A DNA stretch of 64,000 nt. Source: Pseudomonas matsuisoli (GTDB taxonomy: Bacteria > Pseudomonadota > Gammaproteobacteria > Pseudomonadales > Pseudomonadaceae). The translations under genes were made by a program, and so were the position numbers. The notes under the pieces are model-generated. The model worked only from the letters and a program-made list of their open reading frames with translations. It searched no databases and was not told the origin of the DNA. Positions 1 to 8,517 of this stretch are shown here, piece by piece. The DNA lies in NCBI RefSeq assembly GCF_014647635.1, contig NZ_BMPO01000005.1:132174-196173 (forward strand), in the 5' to 3' direction. Position 1 is the first letter of the stretch; each line of letters starts with the position of its first letter.

Positions 1-934
1 CGAAGACGAGGCTGAAGCCCTGCGCATTGCCCGTGAAGTCGGCTACCCGGTGATCATCAAGGCCGCCGGTGGCGGTGGTGGTCGCGGCATGCGCGTGGTG
101 CACAAGGAAGAGGACCTGATCAAGTCCGCCAAGCTGACCCGCACCGAAGCAGGCGCGGCCTTTGGCAACTCGATGGTCTATCTGGAGAAATTCCTCGGCA
201 ATCCACGTCACGTGGAAGTCCAGGTGCTCTCCGACGGCCAGGGCAATGCCGTACACCTCTACGACCGCGACTGCTCGCTGCAGCGCCGTCACCAGAAGGT
301 CCTGGAAGAAGCCCCAGCGCCACACATCGATGAAAAGGCCCGCGCCGAAGTGCTCAAGCGCTGCGTCGATGCTTGCGTCGAGATCGGCTACCGCGGCGCT
401 GGCACCTTCGAGTTCCTCTACGAAGATGGCCGCTTCTACTTCATCGAGATGAACACCCGTGTTCAGGTGGAGCACCCGGTTACCGAGATGGTCACCGGCG
501 TCGACATCGTCAAGGAGATGCTGAGCATCGCCGCGGGCAACAAGCTGTCGCTGAAGCAAGAAGACATCAAGGTCATGGGCCACTCGCTGGAGTGCCGGAT
601 CAACGCGGAAGACCCGGATAACTTCATGCCCAGCCCAGGCAAGGTGAAGCACTTCCACGCACCCGGCGGCAACGGCGTTCGCGTCGACTCGCACCTGTAC
701 AGCGGGTATTCGGTTCCGCCGAACTATGACTCGCTGATCGGCAAGCTGATCGTCTACGGACGTGACCGCGACGAAGCCCTGGCGCGTATGCGCAATGCCC
801 TGGACGAGATCATCGTCGACGGCATCAAGACCAACGTTCCGCTGCACCGCGATCTGGTGCGAGACAAGGGCTTCTGCGCGGGCGGCATCAATATCCATTA
901 CCTCGAGAAAAAACTCGGGATGGATAAGCACTGA
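1..934 (+). CDS. accC: Biotin carboxylase subunit of acetyl-CoA carboxylase (5' end outside window)
   Basis: Biotin carboxylase carries out the ATP-dependent carboxylation of biotin on AccB, the first step of malonyl-CoA supply for fatty-acid synthesis in the cytoplasm. The reading frame is open from the first bases and about 310 residues are visible, against about 450 for the whole protein, so the N-terminal third is missing. The ATP-grasp glycine-rich loop (GGGGGRGMR, near bases 65-95) and the conserved stretch [14 protein letters not shown] (near 445-490) are intact, followed by the complete C-terminal domain and a TGA stop. The gene normally follows accB, which would lie upstream of the window. 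A strong hairpin terminator follows it, before prmA. The identification is secure. Confidence 0.97.
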   Translation, partial: EDEAEALRIAREVGYPVIIKAAGGGGGRGMRVVHKEEDLIKSAKLTRTEAGAAFGNSMVYLEKFLGNPRHVEVQVLSDGQGNAVHLYDRDCSLQRRHQKVLEEAPAPHIDEKARAEVLKRCVDACVEIGYRGAGTFEFLYEDGRFYFIEMNTRVQVEHPVTEMVTGVDIVKEMLSIAAGNKLSLKQEDIKVMGHSLECRINAEDPDNFMPSPGKVKHFHAPGGNGVRVDSHLYSGYSVPPNYDSLIGKLIVYGRDRDEALARMRNALDEIIVDGIKTNVPLHRDLVRDKGFCAGGINIHYLEKKLGMDKH

Positions 935-946
935 CGGCGACGCTCT

Positions 947-966
947 CGCGGGTTTCACCCGCCCTA
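947..966. repeat. REP-like palindromic repeat (single copy)
   Basis: A short palindromic unit of the form GCGGGTTTCACCCGCCC just after accC. The same motif recurs at 17220-17277, 39621-39701 and 58255-58295, always between genes, which marks a REP-type family of this genome. Confidence 0.5.
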
Positions 967-1046
967 CTCCAGACATCGTGGGGCAGGTGTGAACCGTGGC
1001 GCTTCGTGTCCTCAGGCGCACGTTGACAATCCGTTAATGCGACATC

Positions 1047-1072
1047 GAAGCGGCCTAGGCCGCTTCTTCTTT
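1047..1072 (+). terminator. Rho-independent terminator after accC
   Basis: A perfect 20-base palindrome, GAAGCGGCCTAGGCCGCTTC at 1047-1066, is followed at once by a T-rich tract (TTCTTT). It is shaped like an intrinsic terminator and stands only 22 bases before the prmA start codon, separating accC from prmA. Confidence 0.75.
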
Positions 1073-1093
1073 ATTACCGACCAGGACTACCCG

Positions 1094-1981
1094 ATGCCTT
1101 GGCTACAAGTGCGAATCGCGATCACCCCTGAACAAGCCGCCCCTTACGAAGATGCGCTGCTGGAGCTTGGAGCCGTCTCGGTCACCTTCATGGATGCCGA
1201 AGATCAGCCGATTTTCGAGCCTGATCTCGGCACGACCCCACTGTGGACGCATACTCACCTGCTGGCACTGTTCGAAGCCGACGTTGACGCCAGCAACGTT
1301 TCGGCGCATCTGCAATTGCTCACGGGCGCTCCATTGCCTGAGCATCAATTCGAGCGTATCGAAGACCAAGACTGGGAGCGCAGTTGGATGGACGACTTCC
1401 ACCCGATGCGTTTCGGCCAACGCTTGTGGATCGTACCCAGCTGGCACGCCGCCCCTGAACCTGACGCGGTCAATCTTGCCCTGGACCCCGGTTTGGCGTT
1501 CGGTACCGGAACCCATCCCACCACCGCGCTCTGCCTGGAATGGCTGGATGCCCAAGCGCTCGAAGAACAAAACGTGCTCGATTTCGGTTGCGGCTCCGGC
1601 ATCCTCGCCATCGCTGCGCTCTTGCTAGGCGCCAAGCATGCCTGCGGTACCGACATCGACAGCCAGGCGCTCGAAGCCTCCCGCGACAACGCCCGGCGTA
1701 ACGCCATCGAGGATGCGCGGTTCTCTCTTTACCTGCCCGAAGCGATGCCAGATGGCACGTTCGACGTCGTTGTTGCGAACATTCTGGCCGGGCCGCTGGT
1801 TGCGCTAGCACCAACGATCACCCGTCACGTGCGCCCGAGCGGTAGGCTGGCCTTATCGGGAATATTGGCCGAGCAGGCCGATGAAGTCCGTCAGGCATAC
1901 GTCCAGGATTTCGATCTGGACCCAACCCAGGAAAAAGACGGCTGGGTGCGCATCAGCGGACGTCGCAAATCCATCAATTGA
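1094..1981 (+). CDS. prmA: Ribosomal protein L11 methyltransferase
   Basis: PrmA trimethylates several amino groups of ribosomal protein L11 using S-adenosylmethionine. The 295-residue product has the family length. The N-terminal substrate-binding domain (about residues 1-100) is followed by the methyltransferase domain with [19 protein letters not shown] (near 135), the AdoMet motif [15 protein letters not shown] (near 162) and [10 protein letters not shown] (near 222). The ATG at 1094 was chosen because AGGA lies 7 bases upstream and MPWLQVRI is the usual N terminus; the frame is open further upstream but that extension would cross the terminator. The position between accC and the DUF3426 gene is the standard pseudomonad order. 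Confidence 0.96.
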   Translation: MPWLQVRIAITPEQAAPYEDALLELGAVSVTFMDAEDQPIFEPDLGTTPLWTHTHLLALFEADVDASNVSAHLQLLTGAPLPEHQFERIEDQDWERSWMDDFHPMRFGQRLWIVPSWHAAPEPDAVNLALDPGLAFGTGTHPTTALCLEWLDAQALEEQNVLDFGCGSGILAIAALLLGAKHACGTDIDSQALEASRDNARRNAIEDARFSLYLPEAMPDGTFDVVVANILAGPLVALAPTITRHVRPSGRLALSGILAEQADEVRQAYVQDFDLDPTQEKDGWVRISGRRKSIN

Positions 1982-2054
1982 ACACCTGCGGAGCCTGCTG
2001 CCCTCGTATGACATGCGCTAGACTAGCCAACCTTCATTCGCCGACCGCTGTTGC

Positions 2055-3320
2055 ATGAGCCAGACCTTCGTCACCCAATGCCCGCATTGCCAGACCCGTT
2101 TCCGTGTCAGCCGCGAGCAACTGGCCATCGCCCACGGCTCGGTACGTTGCGGGGCCTGTCTACAGGTCTTCGACGCGGCATCGCTTCTGGCCGATCAGCT
2201 CAAGGCAGCCGCGCCGGAACCACAGATCGCACTCCAGCCCGTTCAGCCGCTGCATCTCAAAGAGCTGCACGCACCGCTGAAACTGGAAAAACCACCCGCA
2301 GCCTTGCCGCAAGATGACGAACCTGTCTGGATTCACGATGATCTGGACATGGGCGAGCTGGACGAAGAAATGGCACGCCTGGAGCATCAGGAGCAACTCT
2401 TCAATAAACACTCGAGCACGGGTTCGAAGCCACACACACAGGCGCTGCATCCGCGTACGGACGATACCGACGACGATGAGGTGCATCCGGATGAAGCATG
2501 GGCCATCGCCTTGCTGCGCGAGGAAATGGGGCCGGACGCCGAGTCCGCGCCTAAGGCGCCCGCACAGAAGACCGACCTGCCCCGCCCCGTACTGCATACG
2601 CATGCAGCGGATACGCGCCAGGAGCCAGTGATCGAGCTGCCACCTCCGGTGATCGACGACGAGAAAAACGATGATCAACCCGCGCTAGGCCAGCCACTGG
2701 ACACACCGCGCGATACTGACGATGTGTTCGACGACGAGACCGCAGCGCCCCGCTCATCGCGCCGCCATAAACGCGCCCAGGAGCTCGACGATCTTATCGA
2801 CGAGCCGCTTCAGCTCGATTGGCGCAAACCCCGCAGACCCTGGCGCCGCCGCGCGGGGTGGATTGGCTTGAACGTCTTGGCGCTGTTGATTCTTGCCGGC
2901 CAGTACGTCTGGTATCACTTCGACGAACTCGCGCGCCAGGATCAATATCGACCCTGGTTCGCAGCGATCTGCCCGGAGGTTGGCTGTCGGCTCCCATCGC
3001 GCGTCGACATTGACCAGATTCGCAGTAGCAATCTCGTGGTTCGTAGCCATCCCGAGTTTTCCGGCGCGCTTATCGTTGATGCCATCCTTTATAACCGCGC
3101 CACGTTCGGGCAGCCGTTTCCGCTGCTGGAGCTGCGATTCGCCGACCTCAATGGCAGACTCATTGCCAGCCGGCGCTTCAAGCCCGCCGAATACCTGGCC
3201 GGCGAACTGGCCGGCGGAAGGGAAATGCCGCCACAGACACCGATACACATCTCACTGGATATCCTCGACCCCGGCGCGAGGGCCGTGAACTACAGCCTAA
3301 ACTTCATTTCTCCTGAGTGA
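2055..3320 (+). CDS. Zinc-ribbon and DUF3426 domain membrane protein
   Basis: A 421-residue protein of unknown function. The N-terminal zinc ribbon has two CxxC pairs (CPHC near residue 9 and CGAC near 31), the MJ0042-type zinc finger. A long low-complexity acidic and histidine-rich stretch follows (about 90-250). One membrane segment lies near residues 274-292 (WIGLNVLALLILAGQYVWY), then the DUF3426 domain occupies the C terminus. Topology would place the zinc ribbon in the cytoplasm and DUF3426 in the periplasm. It lies between prmA and dusB, the usual pseudomonad location. The function is not established for the family. Confidence 0.9.
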   Translation: MSQTFVTQCPHCQTRFRVSREQLAIAHGSVRCGACLQVFDAASLLADQLKAAAPEPQIALQPVQPLHLKELHAPLKLEKPPAALPQDDEPVWIHDDLDMGELDEEMARLEHQEQLFNKHSSTGSKPHTQALHPRTDDTDDDEVHPDEAWAIALLREEMGPDAESAPKAPAQKTDLPRPVLHTHAADTRQEPVIELPPPVIDDEKNDDQPALGQPLDTPRDTDDVFDDETAAPRSSRRHKRAQELDDLIDEPLQLDWRKPRRPWRRRAGWIGLNVLALLILAGQYVWYHFDELARQDQYRPWFAAICPEVGCRLPSRVDIDQIRSSNLVVRSHPEFSGALIVDAILYNRATFGQPFPLLELRFADLNGRLIASRRFKPAEYLAGELAGGREMPPQTPIHISLDILDPGARAVNYSLNFISPE

Positions 3321-3341
3321 CTGGATACGCAGCCGGCCAGC

Positions 3342-3611
3342 TAGGGTCTGTTGCCGTTTCGCTCGCGGCCGCGACGGTGCCTGTTTTTGTGCGAGGCTAG
3401 GCACGAGCCGCAGAGTTTGGTGGTTCCAAATTCAAAGGCAAGCAACAATGACCCGCACAAAAATAGGCCCGTCCCCAAGGGTTGCGCGAGAAATGGCCTC
3501 TGCTGTCGTTGCAGGACTTGGCAAGGGAATAGCCATTACCTGCGTCCCGCGCCTAACCAGAGGCCATTTCTCGCAGCAACGCGGCTCGCGACGAAACGGC
3601 AACAGACCCTA
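3342..3611. mobile_element. MITE-like non-autonomous element with terminal inverted repeats
   Basis: A 270-bp unit bounded by perfect 20-base inverted repeats, TAGGGTCTGTTGCCGTTTCG at 3342-3361 and its complement at 3592-3611. Read another way, the ends are an 18-base repeat flanked on both sides by TA, which would fit a TA target duplication. A second perfect inverted pair lies inside (GCGAGAAATGGCCTCTG at 3486-3502 and its complement at 3558-3574). No transposase is encoded; an open frame through it (3351-3758) has no recognisable domain and continues past the element. It sits between the DUF3426 gene and dusB, a normally compact core region, so it looks like an insertion. Confidence 0.75.
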
Positions 3612-3869
3612 ACGAACGGTCATAAGGGCGCAACTGTTCAGAATTTGTTCAGAACAATCTTTATCCAGTCATGTGGAGCGAGTATCATCCTCCCCCTTTC
3701 GCAGCACCCTTTGAATATCGTTTTCGACACGGTCGCGCTTGAGCGGCAAGGCGTCTGAACGAGTTGCTACGCTATTGGCGTTCGATTCTTCGCCTGCCCG
3801 AAAGCTCTGCTTTTCCGCGATGCATAAAACCACCACTAAGAACTGACTGGCCCTTCGCTGGGAACCCCA

Positions 3870-4868
3870 ATGTCGGCACTGACCATCGGCCCATACACCT
3901 TATCCAATCGTTTGATTCTCGCTCCCATGGCGGGCGTCACCGACCAACCATTCCGCACCCTTTGCAAACAGTTGGGCGCGGGCCTGGTCGTGTCCGAAAT
4001 GGTGACGAGCGACGTGAAGCTTTGGAACAGTCGCAAATCGCGCCTACGCCTCATCCATGCCGGTGAGGCCGAGCCTCGCTCCGTCCAGATCGCAGGTGGC
4101 GACCCCTCCATGCTCGCCGAAGCTGCCCGCCGAAATGTCGAGCTAGGCGCCCAGATCATCGATATCAATATGGGCTGTCCAGCTAAGAAGGTCTGCAACA
4201 AGGCCGCAGGCTCGGCGCTGATGAAAGACGAAAAGCTTGTTGCGGAAATCCTTGAGGCTGTCGTGTCTTCCGTCGACGTGCCCGTCACGTTGAAGATCAG
4301 GACGGGCTGGGACCGCGAAAACCGCAACGGCCCGCGTATCGCACGGCTGGCCGAGCAGGCAGGTATCAGCGCATTGGCCGTGCATGGCCGCACCCGCGCG
4401 GATCTTTATACCGGTGACGCCGAATACGACACCATCGCCGAGATCAAGCAGGCCGTGTCCATTCCGGTCTTTGCCAATGGCGACATCGATTCACCGCAAA
4501 AAGCCGCCCACGTGCTGCTGCATACAGGCGCGGATGCCCTGCTCATAGGGCGTGCCGCGCAAGGCCGGCCCTGGATATTCCGCGAAATCGACCATTTCTT
4601 GAAAACCGGCGAGTCTTTGCCGCCCCCCTCCCTGGACGAAGTGGAACGCATTCTGCTCGGTCATTTGACGGCGTTGCACGCCTTTTATGGCGACACGATG
4701 GGGGTTCGCATCGCTCGCAAACACGTCAGTTGGTACCTGGCTACGCTACCGGGCGCAAAGGAGTTCCGCGCTCAATTCAATCGTTTGGAAACCACGGACG
4801 CACAGTGCGCCAACGTTCGGCGATTTTTCACCGAACGACACAACAACGGAGAAGGTGTGGCCGCATGA
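3870..4868 (+). CDS. dusB: tRNA-dihydrouridine synthase B
   Basis: DusB is an FMN enzyme that reduces uridine to dihydrouridine in the tRNA D-loop. The 332-residue protein is of normal length and shows the N-terminal [15 protein letters not shown], the active-site region [19 protein letters not shown] with the catalytic cysteine (near residues 95-115), [14 protein letters not shown] and [15 protein letters not shown] near the FMN phosphate site. GGGA lies just upstream of the ATG. Its TGA overlaps the fis ATG by the ATGA arrangement, so dusB-fis is a translationally coupled operon, as in enterobacteria and pseudomonads. Confidence 0.97.
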   Translation: MSALTIGPYTLSNRLILAPMAGVTDQPFRTLCKQLGAGLVVSEMVTSDVKLWNSRKSRLRLIHAGEAEPRSVQIAGGDPSMLAEAARRNVELGAQIIDINMGCPAKKVCNKAAGSALMKDEKLVAEILEAVVSSVDVPVTLKIRTGWDRENRNGPRIARLAEQAGISALAVHGRTRADLYTGDAEYDTIAEIKQAVSIPVFANGDIDSPQKAAHVLLHTGADALLIGRAAQGRPWIFREIDHFLKTGESLPPPSLDEVERILLGHLTALHAFYGDTMGVRIARKHVSWYLATLPGAKEFRAQFNRLETTDAQCANVRRFFTERHNNGEGVAA

Positions 4869-5185
4869 CGACGATGACCGAGGCTTTAGTGACTGGAACA
4901 ACACCTGTGAGTGACAACCTTAACCTCAAGCAGCATCTCAACGCGCCAAGCGCAGAGGGCCAGACCCTCCGTGGCGCCGTCGAGAAAGCCCTGCTCAACT
5001 ATTTCGCTCATCTTGAGGGTGCGGACGTCACCGACGTGTACAACCTGGTGCTATCCGAAGTCGAGGCGCCATTGCTCGAAACCGTGATGAACCACGTCAA
5101 AGGTAACCAGACCAAGGCCTCCGAACTGCTCGGCCTCAACCGCGGCACGCTGCGCAAGAAACTCAAGCAGTACGACCTGCTGTAA
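4865..5185 (+). CDS. fis: DNA-binding protein Fis
   Basis: Fis is a small nucleoid-associated protein that bends DNA and activates growth-phase genes. The 106-residue product begins [11 protein letters not shown] and ends with the typical helix-turn-helix [28 protein letters not shown]. The start at 4865 overlaps the dusB stop; this gives the usual N terminus for pseudomonad Fis, which is longer than in E. coli. The operon ends just downstream at a strong terminator. Confidence 0.97.
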   Translation: MTTMTEALVTGTTPVSDNLNLKQHLNAPSAEGQTLRGAVEKALLNYFAHLEGADVTDVYNLVLSEVEAPLLETVMNHVKGNQTKASELLGLNRGTLRKKLKQYDLL

Positions 5186-5202
5186 CGATCGAATCCTGCA
5201 GA

Positions 5203-5229
5203 AAGGGCGGCCCCAGGTCGCCCTTTTTT
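5203..5229 (+). terminator. Rho-independent terminator after fis
   Basis: Stem AAGGGCG (5203-5209) pairs with CGCCCTT (5219-5225) around a 9-base loop and runs into a T tract. It closes the dusB-fis operon and separates it from purH. Confidence 0.85.
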
Positions 5230-5259
5230 ACTCATTTCCCTGCTCCAACGGACTTTGCA

Positions 5260-6864
5260 ATGACCGACCAGACTACCCGCCTACCCGTGCGCCGCGCCCT
5301 GATCAGCGTCTCCGACAAGACCGGCATCCTTGAGTTTGCCCGTGAACTGGCGGCCCTCGGTGTCGAGATTCTCTCCACCGGTGGCACCTACAAGCTGCTC
5401 AAGGACAACGGTGTAGCGGCAGTGGAAGTGGCGGACTACACGGGCTTCCCGGAAATGATGGACGGCCGGGTCAAGACCTTGCACCCAAAGATCCATGGCG
5501 GCATCCTCGGCCGTCGCGCCGTAGACGGCAACGTAATGGACACGCACGGCATCAAGCCGATCGATCTGGTTGCGGTCAACCTGTATCCGTTCGCCGCAAC
5601 GGTCGCCAAGCCCGGCTGTGATCTGGCGGATGCCATCGAGAACATCGATATCGGCGGTCCCACCATGGTTCGCTCCGCGGCGAAGAACCACAAGGACGTC
5701 GCCATCGTCGTCAACGCCGGCGACTACGCCGCTATCGTCGAGTCGCTCAAGACCGGCGGTCTGACCTACGCACAACGCTTCGACCTGGCGCTGAAGGCGT
5801 TCGAACACACGGCTGCATACGACGGCATGATCGCTAATTACCTCGGCGGTATCGATCAGTCGCGCGAGACGTTGTCCACCGAAGGGCGCAGCCTGTTTCC
5901 TCGCACCTTCAGCACCCAATTCATCAAGGCGCAGGACATGCGCTACGGTGAAAACCCCCACCAGCAAGCGGCTTTCTACGTCGAGCATGCGGACGAGGCC
6001 TGCGTGGCTACAGCCGTGCAGCTGCAGGGCAAAGAACTGTCCTTCAACAACGTCGCGGACACCGACGCTGCACTGGAATGCGTGAAAAGCTTTACCAAAC
6101 CGGCCTGCGTCATCGTCAAGCATGCCAACCCATGCGGGGTCGCCGTGGTGCCCGATGCCGATGGCGGCATTCGCAAGGCCTATGACCTGGCCTACGCCAC
6201 AGATACCGAGTCCGCCTTTGGCGGCATCATCGCCTTCAACCGTGAGCTGGATGGTGAAACGGCCAAAGCCATCGTCGAGCGTCAGTTCGTCGAGGTGATC
6301 ATCGCCCCCAAGATCAGCGCCGAAGCGCGTGAAGCCGTTGCGTCCAAAGCCAATGTGCGGCTGTTGGAGTGCGGTGAATGGTCGGCCGAACGCAGCCCAG
6401 GCTGGGACTTCAAGCGCGTCAACGGCGGCCTGCTCGTACAGAGCCGCGATATCGGCATGATCGCTGCGGACGACTTGAAAATCGTCACCCAACGCGCTCC
6501 AAGCGAGCAGGAAATCCACGACCTGATCTTCGCCTGGAAAGTGGCCAAGTTCGTTAAGTCCAACGCTATCGTCTATGCCAAGAACCGCCAGACCGTAGGC
6601 GTCGGCGCAGGCCAAATGAGCCGCGTCAACTCCGCACGCATCGCTGCAATCAAGGCCGAACATGCTGGCCTGCCAGTTCCAGGCGCAGTCATGGCCTCAG
6701 ATGCATTCTTCCCGTTCCGCGACGGCATCGATAACGCTGCCAAGGCGGGGATTACCGCTGTGATCCAGCCAGGTGGTTCGATGCGCGATAACGAAGTGAT
6801 CGCCGCTGCCGATGAAGCGGGCATTGCCATGGTGTTCACCGGCATGCGCCACTTCAGGCACTGA
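5260..6864 (+). CDS. purH: Bifunctional AICAR transformylase / IMP cyclohydrolase
   Basis: PurH catalyses the last two steps of IMP synthesis: formylation of AICAR and ring closure. The 534-residue protein has the full two-domain length. The N-terminal cyclohydrolase domain carries [20 protein letters not shown] and [15 protein letters not shown]; the transformylase domain carries [33 protein letters not shown] and [11 protein letters not shown]. It starts 31 bases after the fis terminator and is followed by purD, the usual pair. A 460-codon antisense frame across it is a compositional shadow. Confidence 0.98.
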   Translation: MTDQTTRLPVRRALISVSDKTGILEFARELAALGVEILSTGGTYKLLKDNGVAAVEVADYTGFPEMMDGRVKTLHPKIHGGILGRRAVDGNVMDTHGIKPIDLVAVNLYPFAATVAKPGCDLADAIENIDIGGPTMVRSAAKNHKDVAIVVNAGDYAAIVESLKTGGLTYAQRFDLALKAFEHTAAYDGMIANYLGGIDQSRETLSTEGRSLFPRTFSTQFIKAQDMRYGENPHQQAAFYVEHADEACVATAVQLQGKELSFNNVADTDAALECVKSFTKPACVIVKHANPCGVAVVPDADGGIRKAYDLAYATDTESAFGGIIAFNRELDGETAKAIVERQFVEVIIAPKISAEAREAVASKANVRLLECGEWSAERSPGWDFKRVNGGLLVQSRDIGMIAADDLKIVTQRAPSEQEIHDLIFAWKVAKFVKSNAIVYAKNRQTVGVGAGQMSRVNSARIAAIKAEHAGLPVPGAVMASDAFFPFRDGIDNAAKAGITAVIQPGGSMRDNEVIAAADEAGIAMVFTGMRHFRH

Positions 6865-7016
6865 TTGGCATGGCCGCGCTGTAGCAGGCGCCTGCGTCGT
6901 TGCGGATAACTTCGCTAATGCTCATTGCCCGACGGCAACTGCGCTTATCGAAGCCATCCGCGCCTAGCATTCACCAGCTCCATCACAGCCCGATAAAACG
7001 CTAACAGCAAGATTTT

Positions 7017-7060
7017 GTAGGGTGGATAACGCTCTGCTTATCCACCAATCGGGCCGCAGG
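7017..7060. repeat. Partial copy of GTAGGGTGGATAAC intergenic repeat
   Basis: The 218-base gap between purH and purD contains GTAGGGTGGATAACGC followed by CTTATCCACC, an imperfect palindrome. It is a shortened relative of the repeats at 22691, 25048 and 26271. Confidence 0.5.
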
Positions 7061-7082
7061 CCCGCCTCCAATGGAGAGAAAC

Positions 7083-8369
7083 ATGAACGTATTGATCATC
7101 GGCAGCGGCGGTCGCGAACACGCCCTGGCGTGGAAAGTCGCCCAAGACCCGCGTATCCAGAAAGTCTTCGTGGCACCCGGCAATGCGGGTACTGCGACCG
7201 AAAGCAAATGCGAGAACGTCGCCATCGACGTACTGGCTATCGAGCAACTGGCCGATTTCGCCGAAAAGAATGTGCAGCTCACGATTGTCGGCCCCGAGGC
7301 GCCACTGGTTAAGGGCGTCGTCGATTTGTTCCGCAGCCGTGGGCTCGACATCTTCGGCCCTACCGCCGCAGCTGCGCAGCTGGAAGGCTCGAAAGCCTTC
7401 ACTAAGGATTTCCTGGCGCGCCACAACATCCCGACCGCGGACTACCAAAACTTCACCGAGATCGAGCCTGCCCTTGCCTACCTGCGTGAAAAAGGCGCAC
7501 CGATCGTCATCAAAGCCGATGGTCTCGCGGCTGGCAAAGGCGTGATCGTCGCCATGACGCTCGATGAAGCCGAGGACGCTGTTCGCGACATGCTGTCCGG
7601 CAACGCTTTTGGCGACGCGGGCGCACGCGTGGTGATCGAAGAATTTCTCGATGGCGAGGAGGCGAGCTTCATCGTCATGGTCGACGGTGAGAACGTGCTG
7701 CCCATGGCCACCAGCCAGGACCACAAGCGCGTAGGCGACGGTGACACGGGCCCGAACACTGGCGGCATGGGGGCCTACTCACCTGCGCCGGTGGTTACCG
7801 ACGCCGTGCACAAGCGCGTCATGGACGAAGTCATCTATCCCACCGTTCGTGGCATGGCGGCCGAAGGCAACGTCTACACTGGCTTTTTGTACGCGGGGCT
7901 AATGATCGACAAACAAGGCGCGCCCAAGGTCATCGAGTTCAACTGCCGCTTCGGTGATCCGGAAACTCAACCCATCATGGTGCGATTGGAGTCTTCCCTG
8001 GTCCTGCTCGTCGAAGCCGCGCTGGCCAAGGCTCTCGACAAGGTCGAAGCAACCTGGGATCCGCGCCCGACCGTTGGTATCGTATTGGCCGCTGGCGGCT
8101 ACCCTGCGGACTATGCGAAAGGTGACGTGATTTCCGGTCTCGCCGAAGCCGCCGCGCTCGACGGCAAGGTGTTCCACGCCGGGACCACACTGAAAGACGG
8201 GCAAGTCGTTACATCCGGTGGACGTGTGCTCTGCGCCACAGCCATTGGCGCCTCGGTAGCGGACGCACAACGGCAAGCTTATCGTTTGGCGGACGCCATC
8301 CGCTGGAGCGGCTGCTTCTATCGTCGCGACATCGGCTATCGGGCAATCGCGCGCGAACAATCGAAGTAA
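7083..8369 (+). CDS. purD: Phosphoribosylamine-glycine ligase (GAR synthetase)
   Basis: PurD joins phosphoribosylamine and glycine with ATP in the second step of purine synthesis. The 428-residue protein has the family length and starts MNVLIIGSGGREHALAWK. ATP-grasp features are visible: VIKADGLAAGKGVIVA (near residue 140), the GGMGAYSPAP segment and EFNCRFGDPETQ (near 285). The ATG at 7083 has GGAGAG about 8 bases upstream; an in-frame codon 12 bases earlier would overlap that site and was rejected. Confidence 0.97.
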   Translation: MNVLIIGSGGREHALAWKVAQDPRIQKVFVAPGNAGTATESKCENVAIDVLAIEQLADFAEKNVQLTIVGPEAPLVKGVVDLFRSRGLDIFGPTAAAAQLEGSKAFTKDFLARHNIPTADYQNFTEIEPALAYLREKGAPIVIKADGLAAGKGVIVAMTLDEAEDAVRDMLSGNAFGDAGARVVIEEFLDGEEASFIVMVDGENVLPMATSQDHKRVGDGDTGPNTGGMGAYSPAPVVTDAVHKRVMDEVIYPTVRGMAAEGNVYTGFLYAGLMIDKQGAPKVIEFNCRFGDPETQPIMVRLESSLVLLVEAALAKALDKVEATWDPRPTVGIVLAAGGYPADYAKGDVISGLAEAAALDGKVFHAGTTLKDGQVVTSGGRVLCATAIGASVADAQRQAYRLADAIRWSGCFYRRDIGYRAIAREQSK

Positions 8370-8517
8370 CCTACGCTTGTAAGGTGGCCCAATGGCCGCC
8401 GCTGCGGATAATGCACCGACTTTGCGCTGTAATGCGTTAAAACGGCGCTGTTCGGTAATATCCGCTCATCCATGACGGTGGTTATAATCCCGCCCTCACT
8501 TCGAATGGAATTCGCCT

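Noticed and set aside
3351-3758. Open frame of 135 codons inside the MITE-like element
   Set aside because: It uses the terminal repeat as coding sequence, has no transposase motif and runs past the right end of the element.
5281-6663. Long open frame of 460 codons on the minus strand across purH
   Set aside because: It is antisense to a well-conserved essential gene, shows no recognisable domain and arises from high GC codon bias.
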